Source: Fructilactobacillus lindneri DSM 20690 = JCM 11027 (lineage in GTDB: Bacteria > Bacillota > Bacilli > Lactobacillales > Lactobacillaceae). Taken from it: a stretch of DNA of 64,000 nucleotides. Each line of letters opens with the position of its first letter. The stretch's first letter is position 1. A model generated the notes under the pieces. That model was not told the DNA's origin. It searched no databases and was given only the letters and a program-made list of their open reading frames with translations. The position numbers and the translations under genes are program-made. Of this stretch, positions 1 to 7,955 are shown in pieces. The stretch spans positions 1 to 64,000 of the forward strand of contig NZ_MIYK01000018.1 in the NCBI RefSeq assembly GCF_002907375.1, given 5' to 3'.

Positions 1-8
1 AAGCATAG

Positions 9-125
9 TGTGGTGGCGATAGCCTGAAGGATACACCTGTTCCCATGCCGAACACAGAAGTTAAGCTTCAGCACGCCAAAAGTAGTTGGGGGATCGCCCC
101 CTGCGAGGATAGGACGTTGCCACGC
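9..125 (+). rRNA. rrf: 5S ribosomal RNA
   Basis: The 5S rRNA of the large ribosomal subunit. The ends TGTGGTGGC and GTTGCCACGC pair to close helix I, and the conserved internal block CCGAACACAGAAGTTAAGC (around 49-67) and the GGGGGATCGCCCCCTGCGAG arm are present. It is the last gene of an rRNA operon whose 16S and 23S genes lie to the left of the window. The exact ends are judged from the helix I pairing and may be off by a base or two. Confidence 0.96.
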
Positions 126-140
126 AACCCAAAAAGAAAG

Positions 141-173
141 AGACGCTCACCTTAATGGTGGACGTCTTTTTTT
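141..173 (+). terminator. Intrinsic terminator of the rRNA operon
   Basis: AGACGCTCACC pairs with GGTGGACGTCT (one mismatch), with a TTAA loop followed by seven T. It lies 16 bases after the 5S gene, so it ends the rRNA transcript. Confidence 0.9.
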
Positions 174-246
174 GTGTCTTTAATTATAAAATCAACTTAA
201 GTTTAAATTTTTCACTAAAATAAATAATAATTTGTTAAAATTTTGC

Positions 247-278
247 TTGACATTCAATTCATTTGTCATTAGTATAAT
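247..278 (+). promoter_or_regulatory. Putative promoter of the methionine T-box operon
   Basis: TTGACA at 247-252 and TATAAT at 273-278. The 20-base gap between them is long; the overlapping TAGTAT at 270-275 gives 17. The T-box leader begins about 20 bases downstream. The boxes are seen, the exact -10 is inferred. Confidence 0.6.
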
Positions 279-299
279 AAACAATTAAATAAACGAAAT

Positions 300-575
300 T
301 GAAGAACTGAGTATTTGTTGGAATTTCTAAGAGAATCTCTGGTTGGTGTGAAGAGATGAAACTAAAACAAAGAAGATGGGTTCTAAATCAATCATTAGTG
401 AGCATTTGTTAGCTAGTGGCGGGGTTGCTACCGATATCTTAGCAAAATTGTTCTAATCGAGACGCGTCAATTGGAGCAGTTTTCTGAGGCAACTATTATT
501 TTTTATCGTAATAGCTGTAAACTAAGGTGGTACCACGAAAGCATTCGTCCTTTTTATAGGATGAGTGCTTTTTTG
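300..575 (+). promoter_or_regulatory. T-box leader, methionine specific (AUG specifier)
   Basis: A tRNA-sensing T-box riboswitch. The base of stem I is GAAC with GTTC, the 5' side of the specifier loop has AGTA, TTTGTT pairs with AACAAA, and the 3' side of the loop reads GAAGATGG, which puts an ATG (Met) specifier at 376-378 followed by a purine. The T-box sequence AAGGTGGTACCACG is at 524-537, and the terminator (GCATTCGTCC with GGATGAGTGC and a T run) at 541-575. Uncharged tRNA-Met should stabilise the antiterminator and turn on the four downstream genes. The specifier fits the methionine-related genes it precedes. Confidence 0.93.
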
Positions 576-614
576 TTTATTTAAATAAAACTAAAAAATA
601 TGAGGGTGAATACT

Positions 615-1463
615 ATGAAAAAATCAAAAAAATGGATTATTGGAATTATTGTATTATTAGTAATTGTCGGAATTGGCTGGTTAAGTTTTGGACATAAGTC
701 TGAGAGTCAAAATGAAAAAGTTGTTAAAGTCGGATTGATGAGTGGTTCCAAAGCCGATGATGAAATTTGGAATTCAGTGGCTAAAACTGCTAAAGATAAA
801 TATCATATCAAATTACAATTTGTTCACTTTACTGATTATACACAGCCAAATGCAGCCTTGACCCAACATTCTGTTGATATTAACGCCTTTCAACATTATG
901 CATTCTTGAATGATTGGAACAAAAAGCATCATACTGACATCAAATCAATTGGTAACACAGTTATTTCTCCAATTAGATTATATTCAAACAAGTACAAAAA
1001 TGTAAAACAAATTCCAAATGGTTCTCAGATTGTGATTCCAAATGATGCTACCAACGAAAGTCGTTCTTTAATTGTTCTAAAGGATGCCGGATTGCTTAAA
1101 TTAAAAGATACTAAAAATGGCTTACTAACTGTTGGAGATATTAAGGATAATCCTAAAAAATTAGATATTAAAGAAGTTGATGCTTCTCAAACTCCTAGAT
1201 TGCTAAATGATAGTGCTGCTGCAGTCGTAAATACTAACTATGCATTGACAGCTCATCTAAGCAGTAAAAAGAGTATTTTCGTAGAACCTACTAACAAACA
1301 ATCAAAACCTTGGATTAATTTAATTGCTACGAACAAGGATGATGAAAACAAAAAAGAATACAAAGATGTTGTTAAGGCTTACCAAACTAATAAAACAGCT
1401 GATTTGATTAAAAAGAACTATGGTGACTTAGAACTTCCAGCTTGGAATCGGAAATTCAACTAG
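615..1463 (+). CDS. metQ: MetQ/NlpA-family substrate-binding protein, membrane anchored
   Basis: Substrate-binding component of a methionine-type ABC importer, 282 residues. The start at 615 is preferred over the upstream ATG at 600 because GAGGGTG lies 7 bases before it. The N-terminus is a Lys-rich stretch followed by one hydrophobic helix (about residues 8-27). There is no lipobox cysteine, so the protein should be held by an uncleaved membrane anchor instead of a lipid; the family is usually a lipoprotein. Domain motifs such as VNAFQH-like DINAFQHYAF and IPNDATNESRSL are typical of NlpA. It is the first gene behind the Met T-box, with metN and metI downstream, so methionine or a precursor is the likely ligand. 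Confidence 0.88.
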   Translation: MKKSKKWIIGIIVLLVIVGIGWLSFGHKSESQNEKVVKVGLMSGSKADDEIWNSVAKTAKDKYHIKLQFVHFTDYTQPNAALTQHSVDINAFQHYAFLNDWNKKHHTDIKSIGNTVISPIRLYSNKYKNVKQIPNGSQIVIPNDATNESRSLIVLKDAGLLKLKDTKNGLLTVGDIKDNPKKLDIKEVDASQTPRLLNDSAAAVVNTNYALTAHLSSKKSIFVEPTNKQSKPWINLIATNKDDENKKEYKDVVKAYQTNKTADLIKKNYGDLELPAWNRKFN

Positions 1464-1496
1464 TAATTAAACTAACGAAAAAGGCAGGCGAAATTA

Positions 1497-2666
1497 ATGG
1501 AATTTGAACATTCTGAAGTTCTGCAATCTCTGCCAAAACAATTTTTTGCAACTTTGGTAAAGAAAGTTAATCAAAAAGTTGCTTCAGGAGCAGATGTAAT
1601 CAATCTTGGACAAGGAAATCCAGATCAGCCAACTCCTGATAATATTGTAAAAGCAATGCAAGCGGCAGTAGCTAAACCAGAAAATCATAAATATTCACCA
1701 TTTACCGGGCTTTTTTCTCTCAAACAAGCCATCGCAAATTATTATAAAAGGGAATATCAAGTAGATTTGGATCCAAAAACAGAAGTTGCAATTTTAGGTG
1801 GATCAAAAACCGGCTTAGTAGAATTGCCATTAGCTCTTTTAAATCCTGGTGATACTTTGTTGCTTCCCAATCCTGGTTATCCAGACTACTTATCTGGGGT
1901 TAGTTTGGCTAAAGTAAAATTAGGCTTGGTTTCGCTGAAAGAAGAAAATAACTTTTTGCCAGATTATAAAACGATTGATACAGAAACAAAACAAAAAGCA
2001 AAACTGCTTTATCTTAACTATCCCAACAATCCCACTGGTGCTATTGCAACACCTAAGTTTTTCGAAGATACGGTTAAATTTGCTCAAGACAATCAAGTTG
2101 GAATTGTGCATGATTTTGCTTACGGAGCACTTGGATATCAGCAAAAACCAGTTAGTTTCTTACAAACTCCTGGAGCTAAAGATGTTGGTATCGAAGTTTA
2201 TACACTATCGAAAACGTATAATATGGCAGGTTGGAGAATTGTCTTTGCATTAGGTAATCACGATATAATTAAAGCAATTGAATTAATTCAAAATCATTTA
2301 TTTGTGAGTGTTTTTCCAGCAATTCAAGAAGCAGCGATTACGGCATTAAATGGTTCTCAAGAATCAGTGGCAAAATTAAATGATTTGTATAATAATAGAA
2401 GAAAAGCATTTGAGAAGGCTGCTAGTCAAATTGGGTGGAAAGCATATCCAGCGAAGGGATCATTTTATTCTTGGATGCCAGTTCCTAAAGGCTATAATTC
2501 AGAGTCATTTGCAGATTTATTACTTGATAAGGCTAGTGTGGCAGTTGCTCCTGGTGCTGGTTTTGGTAAAGCAGGAGACAGATTTGTCAGGATAGGATTA
2601 CTGACATCGTCTGAACGCTTACAAGAAGCCTGTCAACGCATTGGTAAATTACATTTATTTGATTGA
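1497..2666 (+). CDS. mtnE: PLP-dependent aminotransferase, MtnE/YkrV-like
   Basis: Class I/II aminotransferase of 389 residues. The N-terminus (SLPKQFFATLVKKVN, INLGQGNPDQPTP, NHKYSPF) closely resembles, from memory, the Bacillus methionine-salvage aminotransferase that converts ketomethylthiobutyrate to methionine. The PLP lysine is K239 in TLSKTYNMAGWR; N178-P179-T180-G and D206 are the usual cofactor contacts. It lies between metQ and metN in a Met T-box operon, so a role in final methionine formation from a keto acid fits. Its start is preceded by AGGCGAAATTA, a modest ribosome site. It could also accept other hydrophobic substrates; no other methionine-salvage genes are in the window. 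Confidence 0.8.
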   Translation: MEFEHSEVLQSLPKQFFATLVKKVNQKVASGADVINLGQGNPDQPTPDNIVKAMQAAVAKPENHKYSPFTGLFSLKQAIANYYKREYQVDLDPKTEVAILGGSKTGLVELPLALLNPGDTLLLPNPGYPDYLSGVSLAKVKLGLVSLKEENNFLPDYKTIDTETKQKAKLLYLNYPNNPTGAIATPKFFEDTVKFAQDNQVGIVHDFAYGALGYQQKPVSFLQTPGAKDVGIEVYTLSKTYNMAGWRIVFALGNHDIIKAIELIQNHLFVSVFPAIQEAAITALNGSQESVAKLNDLYNNRRKAFEKAASQIGWKAYPAKGSFYSWMPVPKGYNSESFADLLLDKASVAVAPGAGFGKAGDRFVRIGLLTSSERLQEACQRIGKLHLFD

Positions 2667-2688
2667 GGATAAACTAGAGGAGGAACGT

Positions 2689-3744
2689 ATGGCAAACGAT
2701 ATTGTTCAGTTCAAAGATGTTTCAGTTGATTTTAAGCAGGACAAAAAAGTAGTTCAAGCCGTCTCGGATGTTTCATTTGGAATCCCGGAAGGACAGATTT
2801 TTGGAATTGCTGGATATTCTGGAGCTGGGAAATCAACGTTAGTAAGAACAATTAACTTGTTACAAAAACCAACATCTGGTGAGGTTGACGTCTTTGGTGA
2901 AATCTTTTACAAAAAGGTTGGAAAAGAAGTTACTTTAATTAGTGAAAGTAAATTACGTAAAGAACGACGTAAAATTGGAATGATTTTTCAGCATTACAAT
3001 TTATTAGATGAAAAAACAGTGCAACAAAATGTTGAATTTGCTTTGAAACATAGTGGTTTAAAAAGTAAACAAATTAGTGAAAAAGCAGTTCGTCTTTTAA
3101 CGGATGTAGGATTAGAAAAATTAGCTAAATATTATCCATCACAACTCTCTGGTGGACAACAACAGCGAGTGGCAATTGCTAGGGCACTTGCTAATGATCC
3201 TAAGATTTTAATCTCTGATGAGGCAACTTCAGCATTGGATCCAGAAAATACCATTCAAATTTTAGATTTATTAAAAGATTTAAATCGCAAATATCAATTA
3301 ACTGTGATTTTAATTACGCATGAAATGGATGCTATTAAACGAATTTGTGATGAAGTTGCCATTATGGATAGTGGAAAAGTGGTTGAAATTGGCTCATTAA
3401 TTGATATTTTTGTTAAATCAACCAATCCAGTGGTTAGACAAATTGTTGGTAATGATTTTGATGCTCTCTCGATTTTAAAATCATTGAATATTGATACTAA
3501 TAATCGAAACTTAGTCAAATTAGTTTATTATTCACAAGAAATTTCACAACCGATTATCGTGGATCTTTATGCCAAATTCAATGTGTCAGCAAGTATTGTT
3601 TATGCTGATATTGAAGAGTTTGGTAGTCAGACAGTTGGAATTATGATTGTTGATTTGAATGGTGATGATGCTCAAATCAAACAAGCACTTGATTATTTAA
3701 ATGGATTAGATGTGGAAGTGACAGAATTGAGAGGTGAAGCATAA
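2689..3744 (+). CDS. metN: Methionine ABC transporter ATP-binding protein MetN
   Basis: ATPase of the methionine importer, 351 residues from the ATG at 2689, which follows GAGGAGG; the longer reading frame from 2641 overlaps the upstream gene and lacks a ribosome site. Walker A GYSGAGKST is at residues 42-50, the signature LSGGQQQR at 153-160, Walker B ILISDE at 173-178 and the switch histidine at 211. Residues from about 270 to the end form the C-terminal NIL (ACT-like) domain, which in MetN binds methionine and inhibits transport from inside. Its stop overlaps the metI start by one base. Confidence 0.95.
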   Translation: MANDIVQFKDVSVDFKQDKKVVQAVSDVSFGIPEGQIFGIAGYSGAGKSTLVRTINLLQKPTSGEVDVFGEIFYKKVGKEVTLISESKLRKERRKIGMIFQHYNLLDEKTVQQNVEFALKHSGLKSKQISEKAVRLLTDVGLEKLAKYYPSQLSGGQQQRVAIARALANDPKILISDEATSALDPENTIQILDLLKDLNRKYQLTVILITHEMDAIKRICDEVAIMDSGKVVEIGSLIDIFVKSTNPVVRQIVGNDFDALSILKSLNIDTNNRNLVKLVYYSQEISQPIIVDLYAKFNVSASIVYADIEEFGSQTVGIMIVDLNGDDAQIKQALDYLNGLDVEVTELRGEA

Positions 3745-4448
3745 TGAAAGAATGGTTTATTACTAATTTTCCCAATGTTGTACAACAAGGCTGGGGTGGA
3801 GAAACCGGTTGGTGGACTTCAATCGTACAAACTGTTTATATGACATTTTGGTCAGCTATTTTTGGTGGAATTTTGGGATTAATCTTTGGAATTGCTTTAG
3901 TTTTGTTTGATAAAGACGGAATTATGCCTCACAAAGTGGTTTTTAGTGTTATTGACAAAGTTGTTTCGTTATTCCGAGCAGTTCCATTTATTATCTTGTT
4001 AGCTTTTATTGCGCCAGTAACGCAAAAAATTGTTGGAACTCAAATTGGAACGACAGCAGCTTTAGTGCCATTAACCGTTGGAGTTTTTCCATTCTATGCT
4101 CGACAAGTTCAAGTAGCTTTACAAAGTGTTAATAAGGGAACAATTGAATCTGCACAATCATTAGGATCAACTAATTGGGATATTATTACATATGTTTATC
4201 TTGGTGAAGCATTCCCCGAGTTAATCAGAGTTTCAACAGTTACTTTAATTAGTCTAGTTGGATTAACTGCAATGGCTGGTGCCATTGGTGCAGGTGGTTT
4301 AGGTAACATGGCTATTTCATATGGTTATAACCGTTTTGCCAATGATACGACGCTAGTAGCAACAATTTTAGTAGTTATTATGGTTTTGATTATTCAAGTT
4401 GTTGGTGATGTTTGGGCTCGATTGGTTAATCATACCCAAAGAAATTAA
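3744..4448 (+). CDS. metI: Methionine ABC transporter permease MetI
   Basis: Membrane permease of 234 residues with five or so hydrophobic helices and the EAA-type coupling loop (residues about 130-160, containing ESAQSLGSTNWDIITYVYLGEAFPEL). The TAATG overlap with metN means the two are translationally coupled. The C-terminal half (TLISLVGLTAMAGAIGAGGLGNMAI) is typical of MetI. It closes the T-box controlled operon and is followed at once by a terminator. Confidence 0.94.
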   Translation: MKEWFITNFPNVVQQGWGGETGWWTSIVQTVYMTFWSAIFGGILGLIFGIALVLFDKDGIMPHKVVFSVIDKVVSLFRAVPFIILLAFIAPVTQKIVGTQIGTTAALVPLTVGVFPFYARQVQVALQSVNKGTIESAQSLGSTNWDIITYVYLGEAFPELIRVSTVTLISLVGLTAMAGAIGAGGLGNMAISYGYNRFANDTTLVATILVVIMVLIIQVVGDVWARLVNHTQRN

Positions 4449-4457
4449 ATATTAAAA

Positions 4458-4497
4458 AAATGGTTCCCATCGAAAAATTCGATGAGAACCATTTTTG
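4458..4497. terminator. Bidirectional intrinsic terminator
   Basis: AAATGGTTC...CATCG pairs with CGATG...GAACCATTT, with an A run on one side and a T run on the other. It separates the convergent metI and aldo/keto reductase genes. Confidence 0.88.
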
Positions 4498-4510
4498 TGC
4501 TTAAATTAAA

Positions 4511-5443
4511 TTAAAAACTTTCGTCAATTTTTTGATATTCTGCATCAGTCAAATTGATGTCTAAGGCTTTGGCATTACTTTTTACCTGTTCTGGCTTTTT
4601 AGCTCCAGGAATAACGACTGAAATATCAGGATTTTTAATGTACCAAGCAATCACTATTTGAGCAACTGTCGCATGATGTTTTTCGGCAATTGGTCTAATT
4701 GCATCAACGCCTTCCATAATCTTTTTAAAGTCTTCGCCTTTAAAGTCGGGATCATCATGTCTAATATCATCAGCTGGGAAAGTAGTTGCTTTTGAGTATT
4801 TACCAGTTAACAAACCGGATGCTAGCGGAAAGAATGGTACGAAAGAAATATCATGGTCACGCAAGTAAGGGAAGCGTTCTTTTTCTGCTTCACGATCAAC
4901 TAAATTGTATTTTTCTTCGTCAATATCAACCAGATTGTCTAAGTTAGCTTCTTTTAGTTGTTCCATTGAGAGATTTGAAACTCCAATAGCTCTGATTTTT
5001 CCAGCTTTTTTCAATTCGTTTAAAGCTGCCACAGATTCATTTAAAGGAGTGTGACCGTCTGGGAAATGGATGTAGAAAATATCCAAGTAATCAGTTTGTA
5101 GTCTTTTTAGACTATCTTCCACACATTGTTTTAAAAATTCAGGTGAATCATTAATTACGACATTACCGTCTTTTTCAACTTTTTGACAACCTTTAGTGGC
5201 AATTTGAATTTTTGAACGATCATATCCTTTAATTGCTTCTCCAATTAGTTTTTCAGATTCACCCATACCGTAAGCAAAGGCTGTATCCAATAAAGTAATT
5301 CCGGAATCTAAAGCAGTTTTAACAATTTCAATTCCAACTTCATTACTTAAATTTGGAAATAAATTATGACCACCAACGGCATTTGTTCCTAAACCTAATG
5401 GTCCTGTAATGACATCTGATTTTCCAATTTTTACTTTTTGCAT
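4511..5443 (-). CDS. Aldo/keto reductase
   Basis: Soluble NAD(P)H-dependent aldo/keto reductase, 310 residues. The catalytic tetrad is visible as D53 and Y58 (LLDTAFAYG), K84 (IATKG) and H126 (IFYIHFPDG). The C-terminal cofactor region (VVIPGAKKPEQVKSN) is also present. GGAGG stands 8 bases before the ATG. It is 11 bases downstream of a DUF488 gene on the same strand, probably co-transcribed. The substrate cannot be told from sequence; members of this group reduce diverse aldehydes. Confidence 0.9.
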   Translation of the reverse strand: MQKVKIGKSDVITGPLGLGTNAVGGHNLFPNLSNEVGIEIVKTALDSGITLLDTAFAYGMGESEKLIGEAIKGYDRSKIQIATKGCQKVEKDGNVVINDSPEFLKQCVEDSLKRLQTDYLDIFYIHFPDGHTPLNESVAALNELKKAGKIRAIGVSNLSMEQLKEANLDNLVDIDEEKYNLVDREAEKERFPYLRDHDISFVPFFPLASGLLTGKYSKATTFPADDIRHDDPDFKGEDFKKIMEGVDAIRPIAEKHHATVAQIVIAWYIKNPDISVVIPGAKKPEQVKSNAKALDINLTDAEYQKIDESF

Positions 5444-5454
5444 AAGTATTCCTC

Positions 5455-5841
5455 CTAATTATTGGTTAATTCTTGTTGAATCGCTGGCTGTTGTAACAAG
5501 TAATTATAAATAATAATAGCTTGATTATGTTTAGTATCTTTGGCACCGTAAAGTAAAATTACATTTTGTGTCTTTAATTTTTCCGCGACCAGTTTTACTA
5601 ATTCAGTTGAATTCGGATTATTTTGCAATTCAGCCAAATATTTACTTTTGAATTCGGCAAACTTATCCGAATCGTGTCCAAACCATTTTCGCAATTCAGT
5701 TGAAGGGGCAATTGCTTTATCCCAATCATCTAGGTCAGCATTTACTTTTGAAATACCGCGTGGCCATAAACGGTCGACCAAGATTCGATAACCATTTGTA
5801 TCAATGGGTTTTGTATAGATTCTTTCTAGTTTTAATTGCAT
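5455..5841 (-). CDS. DUF488 family protein (YeaO-like)
   Basis: Protein of 128 residues of the DUF488 family. The family signature IDTNGYRILVDRLWPRGISK is at about residues 14-33, and the W-F-G-H (RKWFGHDSDKF) and LLYGAKDTKHNQA blocks follow. The function of the family is not established. It precedes the aldo/keto reductase by 11 bases on the same strand, which suggests a two-gene operon. Confidence 0.85.
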   Translation of the reverse strand: MQLKLERIYTKPIDTNGYRILVDRLWPRGISKVNADLDDWDKAIAPSTELRKWFGHDSDKFAEFKSKYLAELQNNPNSTELVKLVAEKLKTQNVILLYGAKDTKHNQAIIIYNYLLQQPAIQQELTNN

Positions 5842-5913
5842 TTATCGTCCAGCTTTCCACACAAGATACAATAATTATACAACATTCAGCTGGTTGCTTA
5901 CTAAATATTAGTC

Positions 5914-5943
5914 TAAAAAAACCACTCTTTATGAGTGGTTTAA
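5914..5943 (-). terminator. Intrinsic terminator
   Basis: On the minus strand, AACCACTC and GAGTGGTT form a hairpin with an ATAAA loop, followed by seven T. It ends the transcript of the disulfide oxidoreductase gene just to its right. Confidence 0.88.
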
Positions 5944-5945
5944 TT

Positions 5946-7286
5946 TTATAAGTGGTGTTTTGTTTCAGAAGCAACCGTTGGGAAAAGAGTAATAAAGTCA
6001 TTCATCTTTTCAGGTGAGATTTGATATTCAATAAATGGAAGGGCACTAGCGATTGAATTATCAGCTTCAGAGCTAATTTCTGTCATTCCAACTAAATAGC
6101 CTTTTTTATCAAAAATTGTAATTGTTTTACCTTTATTTTCGCGCATTGCAAATCTAAACCAGTCGCTTGCTAAATTAGCTTCTTTAACATCGTATTTATC
6201 AGGATTGGCTTTGGCTTCATCAACTGATACACCAACTTGAGCAATCCGAGGAGAAGTAAATACAGCACTTGGAACAGCAGGATAATCAATTGGTTCAGTA
6301 GTTGCACCAGAAAATAATTTTGTTAAATAACTTGATTCAAAGATAGCAGTTGGAGTTAATTTACCAACGCTTTTATCAACGACATCACCTGTAGCATAGA
6401 TGCTATCAACTGAAGTTTGTAAATGATCATTAACTTTAATTCCGTTTTTATCGTATTCAACACCAACTGTATTTAAACCAATGTTTTCAACGTTTGGGTT
6501 TCTACCTGTTGCATCAAGAACCCAGTTAGAAGTAACGTCTCCTTGATTAGTTTTAACGACATAAGCATCGTTGACGTGTTCGATTGATTCTGGAGTAACG
6601 TTTTTAATGATTTTAACACCATGTTTTTCAAGATCTGTAAGTAATTCTTCCACAAATGGTTGATAGAATTTTCTTAATGCTTTGTCATGATGTAATAATA
6701 ATGTGACTTCAGTTCCAGCATAGGCAGCAATAGTAGCAAATTCGATGGCAATGTATCCGCCACCAATAATAGTCATTTTTTGTGGCTGGTCTTCAAGATT
6801 TAAGAAGGCAGTTCCATTATGAGCTAGCTCAATTCCAGGAATATCAAGCTGATTATAATGAGCACCAGTTGCAATCACAATCTTATTAGCAGTATATTGG
6901 TTGCCATCAACATCGATTGTGTGACCATCAACTAATTTACCATAGCCATGAATCACATCAATTCCGACACTGGTCATTGATTCCTCAATTGCGCCGGGAA
7001 GACTGTTAATAACTTCTTTTTCATGTTGTACGTTTTGTTTCCAGTTGATGGTAGTAGTTCCATCTAGACCTCTACCCTGCATTGCATCTACTTCTTGTTT
7101 AACTTTAACGGGCATATCCAGTGAGATTTTAGCATTACATCCACGATTGGGACAAGTTCCACCAACTTTTCCTGCTTCAATCACACCTAGTTTTTTACCT
7201 TTCATAGCTAGAGGAATTGCACCATTGAAAGCACCGTGGCCACTACCTAAGTATAAAACGTCGAATTGATAATTGTTTTCTGTCAT
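5946..7286 (-). CDS. Class I pyridine nucleotide-disulfide oxidoreductase, atypical
   Basis: FAD- and NAD(P)-binding flavoprotein of 446 residues of the glutathione reductase/dihydrolipoamide dehydrogenase group. The FAD motif LGSGHGAFNGA is at residues 13-23, the redox-active CPNRGC with C45 and C50 follows, the NAD(P)-binding GGGYIAIEFA is near 175-184 and the second FAD motif YATGDV near 310. The C-terminal block that normally carries the catalytic His-Pro-x4-Glu reads LFPTVASE, with Phe at the His position, so the acid-base dyad seems to be missing. It may therefore reduce a substrate other than a standard disulfide. The ATG has AAGGAG upstream. Confidence 0.85.
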   Translation of the reverse strand: MTENNYQFDVLYLGSGHGAFNGAIPLAMKGKKLGVIEAGKVGGTCPNRGCNAKISLDMPVKVKQEVDAMQGRGLDGTTTINWKQNVQHEKEVINSLPGAIEESMTSVGIDVIHGYGKLVDGHTIDVDGNQYTANKIVIATGAHYNQLDIPGIELAHNGTAFLNLEDQPQKMTIIGGGYIAIEFATIAAYAGTEVTLLLHHDKALRKFYQPFVEELLTDLEKHGVKIIKNVTPESIEHVNDAYVVKTNQGDVTSNWVLDATGRNPNVENIGLNTVGVEYDKNGIKVNDHLQTSVDSIYATGDVVDKSVGKLTPTAIFESSYLTKLFSGATTEPIDYPAVPSAVFTSPRIAQVGVSVDEAKANPDKYDVKEANLASDWFRFAMRENKGKTITIFDKKGYLVGMTEISSEADNSIASALPFIEYQISPEKMNDFITLFPTVASETKHHL

Positions 7287-7367
7287 ATTATTACTCCTTT
7301 AAAAACCATTTTCACAAATTAGATTGTATACAGCTATTATCAATGATTGAAGTAGTAATGTCAATTA

Positions 7368-7838
7368 TTATGCGTGTTCAACTTCTTTAGTTCTTTCCAC
7401 TAAATCAGTATAAATTCGAATTACATCACGATTCGTTCCTCGTAGTTCATAGTCAGTAATGAATGGAACTTGAAATTGACGAGAATAACGTTTAGCAGTT
7501 AGACAATATTGGAGATTGAAATTTTTATTACCACTGCCAATCACACCTAAACAGTAACTTGCATTTTGATGATAAGCAAGATATTCGCCCATTGTATTAG
7601 TCATTAGCTCTTTAACCCCGGTGTCAACACCATCTCCACCATCCAAATAAGTAGGGACAAAAACAAAATAATTCGAAGTCTCGTCAGCAAAATCAGTTTG
7701 GTCTGAAATTTCGGTAGTACTAATTAGAGGATTAACAGCATTTTCTTGATGTTGTTTTTTAGCATATTCAGTTAAATCTTCAATAAAACTTCTTGTGTTT
7801 CCTTCAATTGAAATAAATAAAATGCGAATTGGTTTCAT
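7368..7838 (-). CDS. nrdI: NrdI flavodoxin for class Ib ribonucleotide reductase
   Basis: Small flavoprotein (156 residues) that generates the oxidant for assembly of the manganese-tyrosyl radical cofactor of NrdF. The phosphate loop SIEGNTRSFI near the N-terminus and GSGNKNFNLQYC with the downstream PFITDYELRGT are characteristic of NrdI. The start at 7838 is chosen over the one four codons upstream because GGAGG precedes it. No nrdE, nrdF or nrdH lies in the window, so the gene is detached from its partners. Confidence 0.9.
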   Translation of the reverse strand: MKPIRILFISIEGNTRSFIEDLTEYAKKQHQENAVNPLISTTEISDQTDFADETSNYFVFVPTYLDGGDGVDTGVKELMTNTMGEYLAYHQNASYCLGVIGSGNKNFNLQYCLTAKRYSRQFQVPFITDYELRGTNRDVIRIYTDLVERTKEVEHA

Positions 7839-7918
7839 AATTTCCTCCATGAGCTTTTTTGTTTATTTTAACGTTTTACTATTAATATTTCACTGTCCAT
7901 AAATAAGTTAATGAACAT

Positions 7919-7953
7919 AAAAAGCGGTTCAACTTAACGTTGAACCGCTTTTA
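7919..7953 (-). terminator. Intrinsic terminator of the YfhO gene
   Basis: AAAAGCGGTTCAAC and GTTGAACCGCTTTT form a long perfect stem with a TTAAC-type loop; it lies 3 bases after the stop codon of the minus-strand gene. Confidence 0.9.
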
Positions 7954-7955
7954 AA

